Positions 17,675 to 25,631 of a stretch of 64,000 nt of DNA are shown here, one piece after another; position 1 is the first letter of the stretch, and every line of letters begins with the position of its first letter. A program made the position numbers and the translations under genes. Under the pieces are notes generated by a model. It was not told the DNA's origin. It did not search any database and saw only the letters and a list, made by a program, of their open reading frames with translations. The stretch is from positions 124,001-188,000 of the forward strand of contig CP075366.1 in NCBI GenBank assembly GCA_019454145.1. The letters run 5' to 3'. Source of the stretch: Fimbriimonadaceae bacterium (GTDB taxonomy: Bacteria > Armatimonadota > Fimbriimonadia > Fimbriimonadales > Fimbriimonadaceae).

Positions 17675-18495
17675 GCTTGAATTTTGAAAAATGGCACGGA
17701 ATCGGTAACGATTTCGTGCTTTTAGAATCCATACCTAAACAGCTTGGCGAATGTGATCTCGCCGAGCTTGCCCGTTTTATTTGTGACCGAAAGTTTGGCG
17801 TAGGAGCCGATGGCCTGTTACTTTTCAGTGAATCTGATCGTGCGGATGCTCGGATGATCATGCTGAATCCAGATGGAACTGAAGCCGAAATGTGTGGTAA
17901 CGGACTTCGCTGTTTTGGCAAGTGGTTTGATGAGCGTGCACAGCGCCACCCTGCAAGGTACGTTTTTCAAACGGGAGCCGGAGATCTGACCTGTGATATT
18001 CGCGCTGACGGACAGGTAGCCGTTGACATGGGTGAAGTCGAACTACTGACAGATGGATATCCGAATTCTATTGAAATAGGGGGCCACACACTGGATTGTC
18101 TATCAGTTTCTGTCGGCAATCCACACTTAGTGATTTTTACTCCGGCTGAGATAGATGTCCCTCTGGAAGATTGGGGTCCAACTCTTGAACACCATTCTTC
18201 ATTCCCAAATCGAACCAACGTCCATTTTGTCACTCAACTGGGAACGGATGAGATTCGCCAAATCACGTGGGAACGGGGCGCAGGAAGAACGATGGCCTGC
18301 GGAACTGGGGCGTGTGCATCGGCCTACGCGGCAAAAGTGAAAGGATTGGTCGGCGAGCGGACGTTGGTTCACTTGCCAGGCGGAGACTTGCACATTGAAA
18401 TCGAAAATAACCGGGTGGCAATGGTTGGCCCGGCCGAACGCTCTTTTACTGGTTCGTGGCTTGGTTTGCGTGGCTGCTGGCCCGACGAGGATTAA
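17671..18495 (+). CDS. dapF: Diaminopimelate epimerase
   Basis: 274 residues. It converts LL- to meso-diaminopimelate for lysine and peptidoglycan synthesis by a two-base mechanism with two cysteines: [10 protein letters not shown] (first catalytic Cys) and [13 protein letters not shown] (second). The N-terminal [13 protein letters not shown] and the central GNPHLVIF blocks are also diagnostic. It starts with GTG overlapping the hfq stop by four bases, so it is the third gene of miaA-hfq-dapF. Its stop interlocks with that of the convergent smpB. Confidence 0.95.
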   Translation: MSLNFEKWHGIGNDFVLLESIPKQLGECDLAELARFICDRKFGVGADGLLLFSESDRADARMIMLNPDGTEAEMCGNGLRCFGKWFDERAQRHPARYVFQTGAGDLTCDIRADGQVAVDMGEVELLTDGYPNSIEIGGHTLDCLSVSVGNPHLVIFTPAEIDVPLEDWGPTLEHHSSFPNRTNVHFVTQLGTDEIRQITWERGAGRTMACGTGACASAYAAKVKGLVGERTLVHLPGGDLHIEIENNRVAMVGPAERSFTGSWLGLRGCWPDED

Positions 18496-18962
18496 CCGCC
18501 GCGTTCTAATTCGCGTTTTTCATCGCGAGCTTTGATCGTCTCGCGTTTGTCGTAAGTTTTCTTACCTCGGCCCAAAGCGATTCCTACCTTCGCTTTGCCG
18601 TCTTTAAAGTAGATTTTGTACGGCACCAAAGCGAGCCCCTTTTCTTCGGATTTACGGCGAAGTTGATCAATCTCCTTGCGGTGCATCAGTAACTTTCTGG
18701 TTCTTCGCCGTTCGTGTCCGAATTTGTGGGCAAATTCGTATGGCTCAATGTCGAGGTTATGTAGCCACAACTCATCATCCTTGACAATGCAGTAAGCATC
18801 GGTCAGATTGGCTCGCCCTAAAAACAGGGATTTGACTTCAGAACCGATGAGTACGATTCCTGCTTCGACTGTATCTTCAAAATGATAATCAAAACTAGCT
18901 TTCCGATTTTGGATTGTTGCGGGGCCTTTTTTTTCTCCCGCTTTGGAATTTTTCGCCCCCAT
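18492..18962 (-). CDS. smpB: SsrA-binding protein SmpB
   Basis: 156 residues. It brings tmRNA to stalled ribosomes for trans-translation. The core FEAGIVLIGSEVKSL-type segment (here VEAGIVLIGSEVKSLFLGRANL), the LHNLDIEPYEFA and RTRKLLMHRKEID blocks and the basic C-terminal tail (LGRGKKTYDKRETIKARDEKRE), which mimics the mRNA/anticodon region, are all present. The tagged proteins are substrates for ClpXP, whose genes are in the same window. No tmRNA gene is seen here. Confidence 0.96.
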   Translation of the reverse strand: MGAKNSKAGEKKGPATIQNRKASFDYHFEDTVEAGIVLIGSEVKSLFLGRANLTDAYCIVKDDELWLHNLDIEPYEFAHKFGHERRRTRKLLMHRKEIDQLRRKSEEKGLALVPYKIYFKDGKAKVGIALGRGKKTYDKRETIKARDEKRELERGG

Positions 18963-19006
18963 AGGTCGTTGAGTTTACCGTGAGTTCAAAAAGGTACCAT
19001 TTCGGG

Positions 19007-19786
19007 ATGCAAAAGAGTTACACGGCGGTGGGGATAGGCCTGTGTTTGATGATGATGAGTTGCAGCCCAGGCGGCGGTTCTAAGCAAGCTGCTGAGTCAT
19101 CGGCAAAAGTAAAAATGACAGATATTGAGGTGGGCACTGGTCGCGAAGCTAAAGAAGGCGACTATGCTCTTGTACTGTACCGAGGAACTCTGGCAAAAGA
19201 CGGCAAGCAGTTTGATACAAATATGGATGACTTAGAATCGCAACTGCCATACGGATTCGGTGTCGGTGCGGGCCAAGTGATTAAAGGTTGGGATGAAGGT
19301 ATTCCTGGTATGAAGGAAGGCGGAACCCGTAAGTTAGAAATTCCTTGGGAGCTTGCGTATGGAAAAGATGGGGACGGCGACAAAATCCCACCGAAGGCGA
19401 ATCTGAATTTTGAAGTCAAATTGCTTTTCGTCATGAAGCAAGACGAAAAAGGCATTTTCGATTACAACGACAATAAAGTGGGCACTGGTGCCGAGGCAGT
19501 TGCGGGATCAACGGTTGAAGTGCATTACGTTGGCACTTACCTGACAGGCAAGGTTTGGGACGATTCACGCAAACGGGGCAAAACCGTGAGTTTCGTGCTC
19601 GAAAAAGAAAGTGACGCGATTCCTGGCATGGTTGCAGGAGTTACAGGTATGAAGGTTGGTGGACAGCGCACCCTTGTTCTCCCACCTTCTCTCGTTTTCG
19701 GCCCATACGGCAATGCCAATATCCAGGGCAATCAGCCAGTAAAGATTGTGGTAGACCTAATTAGCGTCAACGGCAAGAAAGGTTAG
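19007..19786 (+). CDS. Lipoprotein with two FKBP-type peptidyl-prolyl isomerase domains
   Basis: 259 residues. A lipoprotein signal with lipobox MMMSC (Cys20) precedes two FKBP domains in tandem. Domain one runs from DIEVGTGREAKEGDYALVLYRGTL through FGVGAGQVIKGWDEGIPGMKEGG to LNFEVKLLFV; domain two from VGTGAEAVAGSTVEVHYVGTY through FGPYG to VKIVVDLISV. Several active-site aromatics (Tyr, Phe, Trp of GWDEGI) are kept in the first domain; the second has AVPGMVAGV-like IPGMVAGVTGMK with Trp lost, so it may be less active. Anchored in the envelope it should fold exported proteins. A GTG at 18980 is an alternative start but would spoil the signal. Confidence 0.9.
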   Translation: MQKSYTAVGIGLCLMMMSCSPGGGSKQAAESSAKVKMTDIEVGTGREAKEGDYALVLYRGTLAKDGKQFDTNMDDLESQLPYGFGVGAGQVIKGWDEGIPGMKEGGTRKLEIPWELAYGKDGDGDKIPPKANLNFEVKLLFVMKQDEKGIFDYNDNKVGTGAEAVAGSTVEVHYVGTYLTGKVWDDSRKRGKTVSFVLEKESDAIPGMVAGVTGMKVGGQRTLVLPPSLVFGPYGNANIQGNQPVKIVVDLISVNGKKG

Positions 19787-19805
19787 CTCGTCTAAAAGGA
19801 TAACA

Positions 19806-20495
19806 ATGAGAATCATCACAACGGCGTTATTGGTTGGTCTGATGGGTTCGGCAGTAGTCGTTGCCCCTTCAATGGCTGAGGCTCAAGTCAGCAAAAAAGG
19901 AACGAAGTACCAACTTCGAATGAAGTGGACGAAGAACCTGAAAATGAGCTACGACATTGATGTCCAGGCTCCCGGTCAAAGCCAATCCATGAAAATGGGC
20001 CTCTCCTATCTTGTTAAAAGTGTGAAAGGAACAACTGGTTCTGTCTTGGTCACCATGAGCGGAATGGGCGAAAAGCCTTCTTCCAGCACAGTTAGCATAG
20101 ATGACCGAGGCCGGGTTTCAGGCGGCGATTCTCAAAGTATGGGCAACTTCCTTGAATATCCCGTGAACCCTATTGGAGTTGGCGAAAGTTGGTCAACAAA
20201 AGGTTCGTTGCCTGGCATGACAGGCGGCACGATGGATGGCACGGCCAAGCACACTCTTAAAGGTTTTAAGACGATTTCCGGCAAGCAGTACGCGCACATC
20301 GCGAGCACAATCACTACCGCTAGTGGAACAGAACTGAAAGGCTCTGGTAGCTCGGATAGTCTGATATCAATGGTAGATGGTCATACATTGCGTTCAACCA
20401 TGAACATGAAAATGACATTCACCATGCCTGCACAAAATGGCGGCAAACCGCAATCACAAACGATCAACATGGTCGTCAAAATGACCAAGAAATGA
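19806..20495 (+). CDS. Secreted hypothetical protein (DUF6263-like)
   Basis: 229 residues. Signal peptide to about 27 (VAPSMAEAQ). The mature part is beta-rich with long stretches of Met/Ser/Thr, a segment GVGESWSTKGSLPG and a late MKMTFTMPAQNG. Proteins with a 'P-x-x-V/G-G-x-S/D-W' segment and a final strand like INMVVKMTKK are grouped as DUF6263; the match is by eye. Function unknown. It follows the FKBP gene by 19 bases and overlaps the next gene by ATGA, so these three may be one transcript. Confidence 0.6.
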   Translation: MRIITTALLVGLMGSAVVVAPSMAEAQVSKKGTKYQLRMKWTKNLKMSYDIDVQAPGQSQSMKMGLSYLVKSVKGTTGSVLVTMSGMGEKPSSSTVSIDDRGRVSGGDSQSMGNFLEYPVNPIGVGESWSTKGSLPGMTGGTMDGTAKHTLKGFKTISGKQYAHIASTITTASGTELKGSGSSDSLISMVDGHTLRSTMNMKMTFTMPAQNGGKPQSQTINMVVKMTKK

Positions 20496-21232
20496 ACTGG
20501 TCAGTCCAGCCTGTAAAGAATCCGGCCCTCCAGCATTTGCTGGAGGGTCATCCTATTTTTGAGGTTGGGGGCGAGCCATCAGCGGGAATTCACTTCCACA
20601 AAGAAAAATGGAATCGTGAGCTGCTGGTAGCCGAGCCAGGGTTTGAGGCGATCAATGGTTGCCTATATGGGTTAGTTGAACTTTGTGACAATAATCCACT
20701 CGTCTGCGCTGATATTTTCAGCGTTCCTTCACCCGAAGCGACGCTTGCTCTGATCGGACTTGGGCCGCTGATTCGGGCGGGATTAATTCTCGACGATCCG
20801 GTTGTGCAACTTAGCTTTACGTCAGATAAAGATGATCTGCAGGAAGCTTTGCGTATCCAAGGCTGGTCGGGTGACGCGGTTGTTTCGGTGGATGAACAGG
20901 AACTCGGCTCGGTTCGCGCCGCTGTGTGCATGGCAGAAGTTCCGCTCATGGACGACTACCAAGAGATTGATGAACTCTACGACGAGGCGTTTGGTCGGTC
21001 GTTCTTTATCCGCCCAGTGGATGCGCTTTATTGGGATGTCGAGCAAGTGCGGGATAAACACCATGCGGTTTATTCGCTCAGGGTGAGCGTAGGCGAAGAT
21101 CGGGCACTGGTGACCTGTTTAGTCATGGCCGATGCTGAAGGCAAGTGCGGTGCCGCGCAGATGCTTCATGCGATGAATGTAATGTGCGGATTTGAAGAGT
21201 GTCTCGGCTTGCAAGTGCCTGAATCAAACTAA
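20492..21232 (+). CDS. ArgC-like protein without the catalytic cysteine
   Basis: 246 residues. Segments align in order with N-acetyl-gamma-glutamyl-phosphate reductase: YGLVEL (59-64; ArgC YGLPEL), SVPSPEATLALIGLGPLIRAGLI (77-99; ArgC GCYPTAxLLALxPLLxxGLI) and EGKCGAAQMLHAMNVMCGFEECLGL (216-240; ArgC KGAAGQAVQNMNLMxGxxExxGL). The active-site Cys of GCYPTA is Ser/Val here, and the N-terminal NADP-binding Rossmann part with GASGYTG is absent, since the protein starts about 55 residues before YGLVEL. It is therefore probably not an active reductase. Possible roles are a regulatory paralogue or a relic. It starts with ATGA overlap on the preceding gene. Confidence 0.6.
   Translation: MNWSVQPVKNPALQHLLEGHPIFEVGGEPSAGIHFHKEKWNRELLVAEPGFEAINGCLYGLVELCDNNPLVCADIFSVPSPEATLALIGLGPLIRAGLILDDPVVQLSFTSDKDDLQEALRIQGWSGDAVVSVDEQELGSVRAAVCMAEVPLMDDYQEIDELYDEAFGRSFFIRPVDALYWDVEQVRDKHHAVYSLRVSVGEDRALVTCLVMADAEGKCGAAQMLHAMNVMCGFEECLGLQVPESN
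20526..20547 (+). promoter_or_regulatory. Perfect inverted repeat at the 5' end of the ArgC-like gene
   Basis: CCCTCCAGCA-TT-TGCTGGAGGG, ten-base arms, 34 bases into the coding sequence and 31 bases after the upstream gene's stop, followed by TCATCCTATTTTTG. It may act as a partial terminator or translation control hairpin. Confidence 0.45.
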
Positions 21233-21284
21233 TCCGTTCGATCTACTCTCAATTCTGGCGAGGGGTTATTTTAAAATGTTAGCT

Positions 21285-21315
21285 CCCTACCTTTGCTTCG
21301 CAAAGATAGGGGCAC
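21285..21315. repeat. Family B palindromic repeat, copy 4
   Basis: CCCTACCTTTGCTTCGCAAAGATAGGGGCAC pattern, with stem bases TTTGC/GCAAAG. Here it precedes a family A copy rather than following it. Confidence 0.87.
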
Positions 21316-21327
21316 GAGACTGAGTTT

Positions 21328-21378
21328 CCCTCCCCAAGTTTGGGGAGGGTGGTCGCATAGCGAACGGGTGGGGTTGAG
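21328..21378. repeat. Family A repeat with second hairpin, copy 6
   Basis: CCCTCCCCAAGTTTGGGGAGGG then GGTCGCATAGCGAAC and GGGTGGGGTTGA: the long form also seen at 5850. Confidence 0.88.
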
Positions 21379-21396
21379 TATCCAGCGAGTAAGCAC

Positions 21397-21738
21397 TCAC
21401 TCATCCAAATCAATCACGATTCCAGGTTCCTTTTCTTCCCGAACCGCTTGCTTATCCTCATCCGTGCCGATGATCGCATCAACTCCTTCGCCTGCGATTT
21501 TTTCCCAAGTGCCTTCGCCAGATTTCCGGAATGTGGTTAAGCCATGCCGAGCGGCCTTTTCGTAATCCACTTTCGTTGGAGTCGTTGCAATACTCGCCCG
21601 TGAGATCACTTTTTTAGCTGGTAACCCGCATGTAGGGCAGTAGGCAAGCGGTTCGTCATCTATCGCCTGCAAAACCGCGAATCTGCCCGGGCACATTTCG
21701 CATTCTCCTTCGCGTTTTTCGTATTCGTAGAGAGGCAT
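21397..21738 (-). CDS. FmdB-type zinc-ribbon protein
   Basis: 113 residues. It begins MPLYEYE and has a C-x-x-C pair ([10 protein letters not shown]), then the second pair [14 protein letters not shown]: the FmdB/putative regulatory zinc-ribbon fold. These small proteins are widespread and poorly understood. The C-terminal half is acidic and not conserved in the family as I know it. Its ATG overlaps the ATG of the divergent uracil-DNA glycosylase inside one CATG, so neither gene has its own leader. Confidence 0.85.
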   Translation of the reverse strand: MPLYEYEKREGECEMCPGRFAVLQAIDDEPLAYCPTCGLPAKKVISRASIATTPTKVDYEKAARHGLTTFRKSGEGTWEKIAGEGVDAIIGTDEDKQAVREEKEPGIVIDLDE

Positions 21739-22462
21739 GGGGTTGAATAGAGTCTTGCAGGAATTTGACGTTCTGAATGAGCAGATTGTGGCATGCGAGC
21801 GGTGTCCAAGGTTGCGGGCATGGTGCGAGCAGGTCGCTCAAGAAAAGCGCAAGAGCTTTATGGATTGGACTTACTGGGGCAAACCAGTCCCCAATATGGG
21901 CGATACTAACGCGAAAGGATTGATCGTCGGCCTTGCCCCCGCTGCTCATGGAGCAAACCGCACCGGAAGGCTTTTCACTGGTGACCGAAGCGGAGATTGG
22001 CTATTCCGCGCCATGCACAAAGCTGGCTTGGCTACCCAAGCCGAGGCGGTTTCTGCCGATGACGGGCTAGAACTGATTGGCACAATGATCTCCCCGGTCT
22101 GCCATTGCGCGCCGCCCGATAACAAACCGACTCGCGAAGAAATTGAAAACTGTCGGGATTGGCTGACCGCCACCTTTGCCCTGCGAGAGTGGAAGGCGGT
22201 TCTCTGCCTGGGCGGAATCGCTTGGAACGAGGTTCATCGGTATCTGGGTGTCCGTCCCGTGCCGAAATTTGGTCACGGAGTGGAAAGCGTTGTCGCGCTG
22301 ACCTCACCCCCTCAATCCCCCTCTCCATTGAAACGGAGAGGGGGAAGCTTGGTAGTTTTGGGTTGCTATCACCCTAGCCAGCAGAACACGTTTACTGGTC
22401 GTTTGACTGAAGCGATGCTTGATGAAGTGATGCTCAAGTTCAAAAATCTTTCACAAGATTGA
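21737..22462 (+). CDS. Uracil-DNA glycosylase, family 5 (UdgB-like)
   Basis: 241 residues. It excises uracil and other deaminated bases from DNA. Family 5 features: [10 protein letters not shown] (Fe-S cysteines Cys19, Cys22), the active-site block [26 protein letters not shown], a second Cys pair around VCHCAPP, and the [13 protein letters not shown] loop near the end. The GLAPAAHG motif (Ala in place of the catalytic Asp/Asn of other families) is characteristic of family 5. Between [11 protein letters not shown] and [12 protein letters not shown] sits a 16-residue insert, [16 protein letters not shown], encoded by a dispersed palindromic repeat (22301-22348). The end overlaps rdgB by 12 bases. 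Confidence 0.92.
   Translation: MGLNRVLQEFDVLNEQIVACERCPRLRAWCEQVAQEKRKSFMDWTYWGKPVPNMGDTNAKGLIVGLAPAAHGANRTGRLFTGDRSGDWLFRAMHKAGLATQAEAVSADDGLELIGTMISPVCHCAPPDNKPTREEIENCRDWLTATFALREWKAVLCLGGIAWNEVHRYLGVRPVPKFGHGVESVVALTSPPQSPSPLKRRGGSLVVLGCYHPSQQNTFTGRLTEAMLDEVMLKFKNLSQD
22301..22348. repeat. Family C palindromic repeat inside the UDG coding frame
   Basis: ACCTCACCCC-like lead, then CCCCTCTCC-attgaaac-GGAGAGGGG stem and loop. Forty-eight bases, a multiple of three, in frame with the gene. The same unit recurs in the YjbR-like gene at 63547 and as a relic at 60166. Confidence 0.88.
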
Positions 22463-23050
22463 TTTAAGATATTCGGAGAACGCACTCAGAACCTTTCCGC
22501 GATGCGAAATCTGGTGCTTCTGATCGGCGGTGAGATCAGCCATTGTGCAGTCGAGTTCGGGCAACCAGAAAATCGGATCGTAGCCAAAGCCGCCGTTCCC
22601 GTTGGGTGATTCGGCAATGCGGCCTTCGCAGATAGCGGAGAAATTCTGGGTTGGCTGGCCCAAATAAGCCAGCGCGATGTGGCAGTTGAATCTTGCGCCG
22701 CGTTTTTCTTCGGGCAATCCTTTCATCCGGTCAAGGATAATCGCCATTTTTTCGGGGAAAGGGGTTTCCTCGCCCGCAAACCGCTTGCTGAACACGCCGA
22801 GTTCGCCGGGCAGAGCGTCAATTTCTAATCCTGCATCGTCGGCCAGACACCATTCACCCGTGAAAGCGGCGGCTGATTCGGCTTTGATCGCGGCATTTTC
22901 TGCGTAAGTCGTGCCGGTTTCTTCTGGCTCCGGTGCTCCGGGATAGTCGGCCAAGGTGCGGATTTCAAGCTCAGGAAAAGCTCGAGAAAGAATTGTGACC
23001 ATTTCTCCGGCTTTTTTAGCGTTATGGGTGGCGATGACGAGCGTTTTTAT
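22451..23050 (-). CDS. rdgB: XTP/dITP pyrophosphatase (RdgB/HAM1), apparent AUA start
   Basis: 199 residues if started at the ATA at 23050. It hydrolyses non-canonical purine NTPs (dITP, XTP) to monophosphates. The substrate-binding motif [10 protein letters not shown] is at the N-terminus, followed by [14 protein letters not shown], the metal-binding [24 protein letters not shown] and ISHRGKVL. The first conventional start, ATG at 23002, lies after ATHNAKK and would remove it. The stop codon TAA is only four codons before the ATA, leaving no ATG/GTG/TTG in between. AGAGG is 12 bases upstream of the ATA. Overlaps the UDG end. Confidence 0.82.
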   Translation of the reverse strand: MKTLVIATHNAKKAGEMVTILSRAFPELEIRTLADYPGAPEPEETGTTYAENAAIKAESAAAFTGEWCLADDAGLEIDALPGELGVFSKRFAGEETPFPEKMAIILDRMKGLPEEKRGARFNCHIALAYLGQPTQNFSAICEGRIAESPNGNGGFGYDPIFWLPELDCTMADLTADQKHQISHRGKVLSAFSEYLKSIL

Positions 23051-23090
23051 GGCTTTGTTTTACCTCTGAGCGTGTAAGGTCACGCAAATC

Positions 23091-23129
23091 TCCTCCCCAA
23101 TTCTGGGGAGGAACCAAAGGAGGGGTTAA
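23091..23129. repeat. Family A palindromic repeat, copy 7 (CCTCCCCAATTCTGGGGAGGA)
   Basis: A shorter core, TCCTCCCC/GGGGAGGA, with tail GGAGGGGTTAA. Lies between rdgB and the sugar ABC genes. Confidence 0.82.
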
Positions 23130-23159
23130 TCCAAATATGAGACACTAAGCACGTTCCGC

Positions 23160-24611
23160 ATGAACTTGGGGATAATGAACGGAATGGTTCGGTTGGAATG
23201 CCAGGGCGTTGTGAAAGAGTATCCCGGCGTTCGTGCGCTTGGCGGAATCAGCCTGGATTTTCGCGAAGGAGAAGTCCACGGAATTATCGGCGAAAACGGG
23301 GCCGGAAAATCCACGTTGATGAAGATACTTTCTGGAGTGGAAGAACCCACCGAAGGCACAGTTTCGGTTGCAGGAAGCCTGACCAAACTGAAAAATGTCC
23401 GCGATGGGATGGAGGCGGGAATCGCCATGATCCACCAAGAATTGAATCTGGTTGACCATCTTTCCGTAGCGGAAAACATCTTTTTAGGTCGAGAGATTGC
23501 GGTCGGGCCAAAGCTCAATCGGCGAGAAATGAATGAACTCGCCGCGCAGTATTTAGCCGATGTCAAATCGGATGCAAAACCAACGGATCTGGTTGGGAGT
23601 CTGCCTCTGGCACAGCAACAGCTTGTCGAAATCGCTAAGGCTCTGAGCTGCAATGCGGATGTACTGATCATGGATGAGCCGACGGCGGTTCTATCAGAGC
23701 GTGAAAAGTCGGCTCTCTTTAAACTTGTGAAGCGGTTGAAATCAGAAGGGAAAGCCATCATTCTTGTATCGCATCTGTTAGGCGAACTGATTGCAAATTG
23801 CGACCGGATCTCTGTACTTCGTGATGGTGAGTTTGTGGCTACGGTTCAGGCCAGCGAAATCAACGAACATGAACTAGCCAACATGATGGTTGGGCGAGAA
23901 CTGGGTGATTTGTTCCCGGTGAAAAGCACGCCCACGACGGAAAAAACTCTTTTGCAGAGCAATTCGCTGCAAGTGAGGGCGGGAGAAGTTCTGGGGTTTG
24001 CTGGTTTGATCGGCAGTGGCAGAACGGAGCTATGGGAAGAAATCTGCGGACTACGCCCTGGTGAACAAAGCCAATCAAAAAACTATGCGGAATCAATCTC
24101 AAACGGGGTTGTGTACGTGAGCGAAGATCGCAAAGGGGCAGGGCTGCATTTGGAGTTTTCGGTTCAAGACAACATCGTTTTGCCGTGGCTCGGCAAGTTT
24201 GGCAAGGTAGTAACAAACCGGAAAGAAGTTCAGACTTGCGCTGAAGGTTGGAAGGAAAAGCTCTCAATTCGAGTACCGACGGTCGCCTCAAGGGTCGGCA
24301 GTCTGAGCGGCGGCAATCAGCAAAAAGTAAGTCTTTCCAAATGGCTTGAAGGCAACCCAGAGGTGATTATCCTCGACGAACCAACTCGCGGCGTGGATGT
24401 TGGCAGTAAAGCCCAGATTTACGAAATCATCGCCCAACTCGCGAGCCAGGGAAAAGGTGTCGTGGTGATCAGCAGCGAGATGCAGGAATTAATCGGACTT
24501 TGCCACCGGGTTGTGGTCATGCGCGACCAATCGTTTGCGGGAGAATTAGAGGGTGAAGAAATAACTGAGCAAGCGATGATGAAACTTGCCGCCGGGGTGC
24601 AGTCGGCATGA
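23160..24611 (+). CDS. Sugar ABC transporter, duplicated ATP-binding protein (RbsA/MglA-like)
   Basis: 483 residues with two fused ABC ATPase halves. First half: Walker A GENGAGKST, Q-loop IHQELNLV, signature-like SLPLAQQQLVEIAKAL, Walker B VLIMDEPTAVL. Second half: degenerate Walker A GLIGSGRTE, as is usual for this family, signature LSGGNQQKVSLSKWL, Walker B VIILDEPTRGVD. It powers import of a pentose, galactose or similar sugar with the two following genes, and overlaps the permease gene by ATGA. In-frame ATGs at 23175 and 23184 are alternative starts. Confidence 0.93.
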   Translation: MNLGIMNGMVRLECQGVVKEYPGVRALGGISLDFREGEVHGIIGENGAGKSTLMKILSGVEEPTEGTVSVAGSLTKLKNVRDGMEAGIAMIHQELNLVDHLSVAENIFLGREIAVGPKLNRREMNELAAQYLADVKSDAKPTDLVGSLPLAQQQLVEIAKALSCNADVLIMDEPTAVLSEREKSALFKLVKRLKSEGKAIILVSHLLGELIANCDRISVLRDGEFVATVQASEINEHELANMMVGRELGDLFPVKSTPTTEKTLLQSNSLQVRAGEVLGFAGLIGSGRTELWEEICGLRPGEQSQSKNYAESISNGVVYVSEDRKGAGLHLEFSVQDNIVLPWLGKFGKVVTNRKEVQTCAEGWKEKLSIRVPTVASRVGSLSGGNQQKVSLSKWLEGNPEVIILDEPTRGVDVGSKAQIYEIIAQLASQGKGVVVISSEMQELIGLCHRVVVMRDQSFAGELEGEEITEQAMMKLAAGVQSA

Positions 24612-25603
24612 AAAAAGAGTTTAAGGTCAGCGAGTTCGTGCAGGAATGGGGCGTGCTTATCGCGTTTGTTCTGTTCTCAATTTTTGTGTTCGTTAAGTTT
24701 CCCGATGTCTTCCACAACCCTCTCACTTGGCGAAATCTATTTTCGCAAAACGTTGATGTCGGGTTGATTGCGCTGGGGATGACGATGGTCATTATCGGCG
24801 GGGGCATTGACCTCAGCGTCGGCAGTATGTTGGCTTTGACCGGGGTGCTCGGGTTATCGTTTTTGAATCGCCAAATGGGAAGCGGGAGCGAATCATCAGC
24901 GGTTCTGCTCAGTGCTCTGGGAATGGTTGGAATCGGCGGAGTCCTTGGTGCGATCAACGGCGTGATCATCACAAAATTTCGAGTTGTGCCGTTTGTGGCA
25001 ACTCTTGTGGGGCTGCTCGTTTTCCGTAGCCTTGCATTGGCTTATGCCAACGGTGGCACGATTACGAGTTCAAGTAAGAATGAATGGGCAAAAGTAGCGC
25101 TTACCGGTGTTACATTGCCCGTCGGTAAGGCGGGGATGCTGATTCCTTGGAGCGTTTTTGTACTAATTGCCGTAGCCCTCTTTTTAGGATTTCTTCTGAA
25201 CTGGACGCCATTCGGTCGCCATCTAGTGGCGGTGGGAAGTAACGAACGGGCGGCGAAGTATTCGGCGATTTCGGTTGACCGAGTGCGTCTGTGGACTTAC
25301 ACAATTCTTGGTCTGTGTGTTGGTTTAGCGGCGTGGGTCGCGTCGGCAAGATTGAACTCAGTGACGAGCACCACCTTAGGGCAGTTATACGAACTGGATG
25401 CTATCGCGGCGGTTGTCATTGGTGGAACCGCTCTCAGTGGCGGGAAAGGTCGAATTTGGGGCACGTTTATTGGCGTTCTGCTTTTGGGAATGATCACAAC
25501 TACATTGGTTGCGGCGGGAGTGAGCGGTTATTGGCAAGGCGTGGTCAAAGGTGGGATTATCTTGGTGGCTGTGCTGATCTCTCGAGGCAAACGAGAAAAC
25601 TAG
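24608..25603 (+). CDS. Sugar ABC transporter permease (RbsC-like)
   Basis: 331 residues with about nine or ten hydrophobic segments. Typical RbsC-family blocks are seen: GMTMVIIGGGIDLSVGSMLALTGV, NGVIITKFRVVPFVATLVGL, AVGSNERAAKYSAISVDRVRLW and AVVIGGTALSGGKGRIWGTFIGVLLLG. It forms the membrane channel through which the substrate passes, coupled to the preceding ATPase (ATGA overlap) and the binding protein 28 bases downstream. Confidence 0.94.
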   Translation: MKKEFKVSEFVQEWGVLIAFVLFSIFVFVKFPDVFHNPLTWRNLFSQNVDVGLIALGMTMVIIGGGIDLSVGSMLALTGVLGLSFLNRQMGSGSESSAVLLSALGMVGIGGVLGAINGVIITKFRVVPFVATLVGLLVFRSLALAYANGGTITSSSKNEWAKVALTGVTLPVGKAGMLIPWSVFVLIAVALFLGFLLNWTPFGRHLVAVGSNERAAKYSAISVDRVRLWTYTILGLCVGLAAWVASARLNSVTSTTLGQLYELDAIAAVVIGGTALSGGKGRIWGTFIGVLLLGMITTTLVAAGVSGYWQGVVKGGIILVAVLISRGKREN

Positions 25604-25631
25604 GTGCGTTCATTGCCCAGAATAGGGCAGA

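Noticed and set aside
23987-24020. Lost Walker A in the second half of the sugar ATPase
   Set aside because: GSGRTE in place of GxxGxGKS/T is normal for RbsA/MglA second halves, so not an anomaly.
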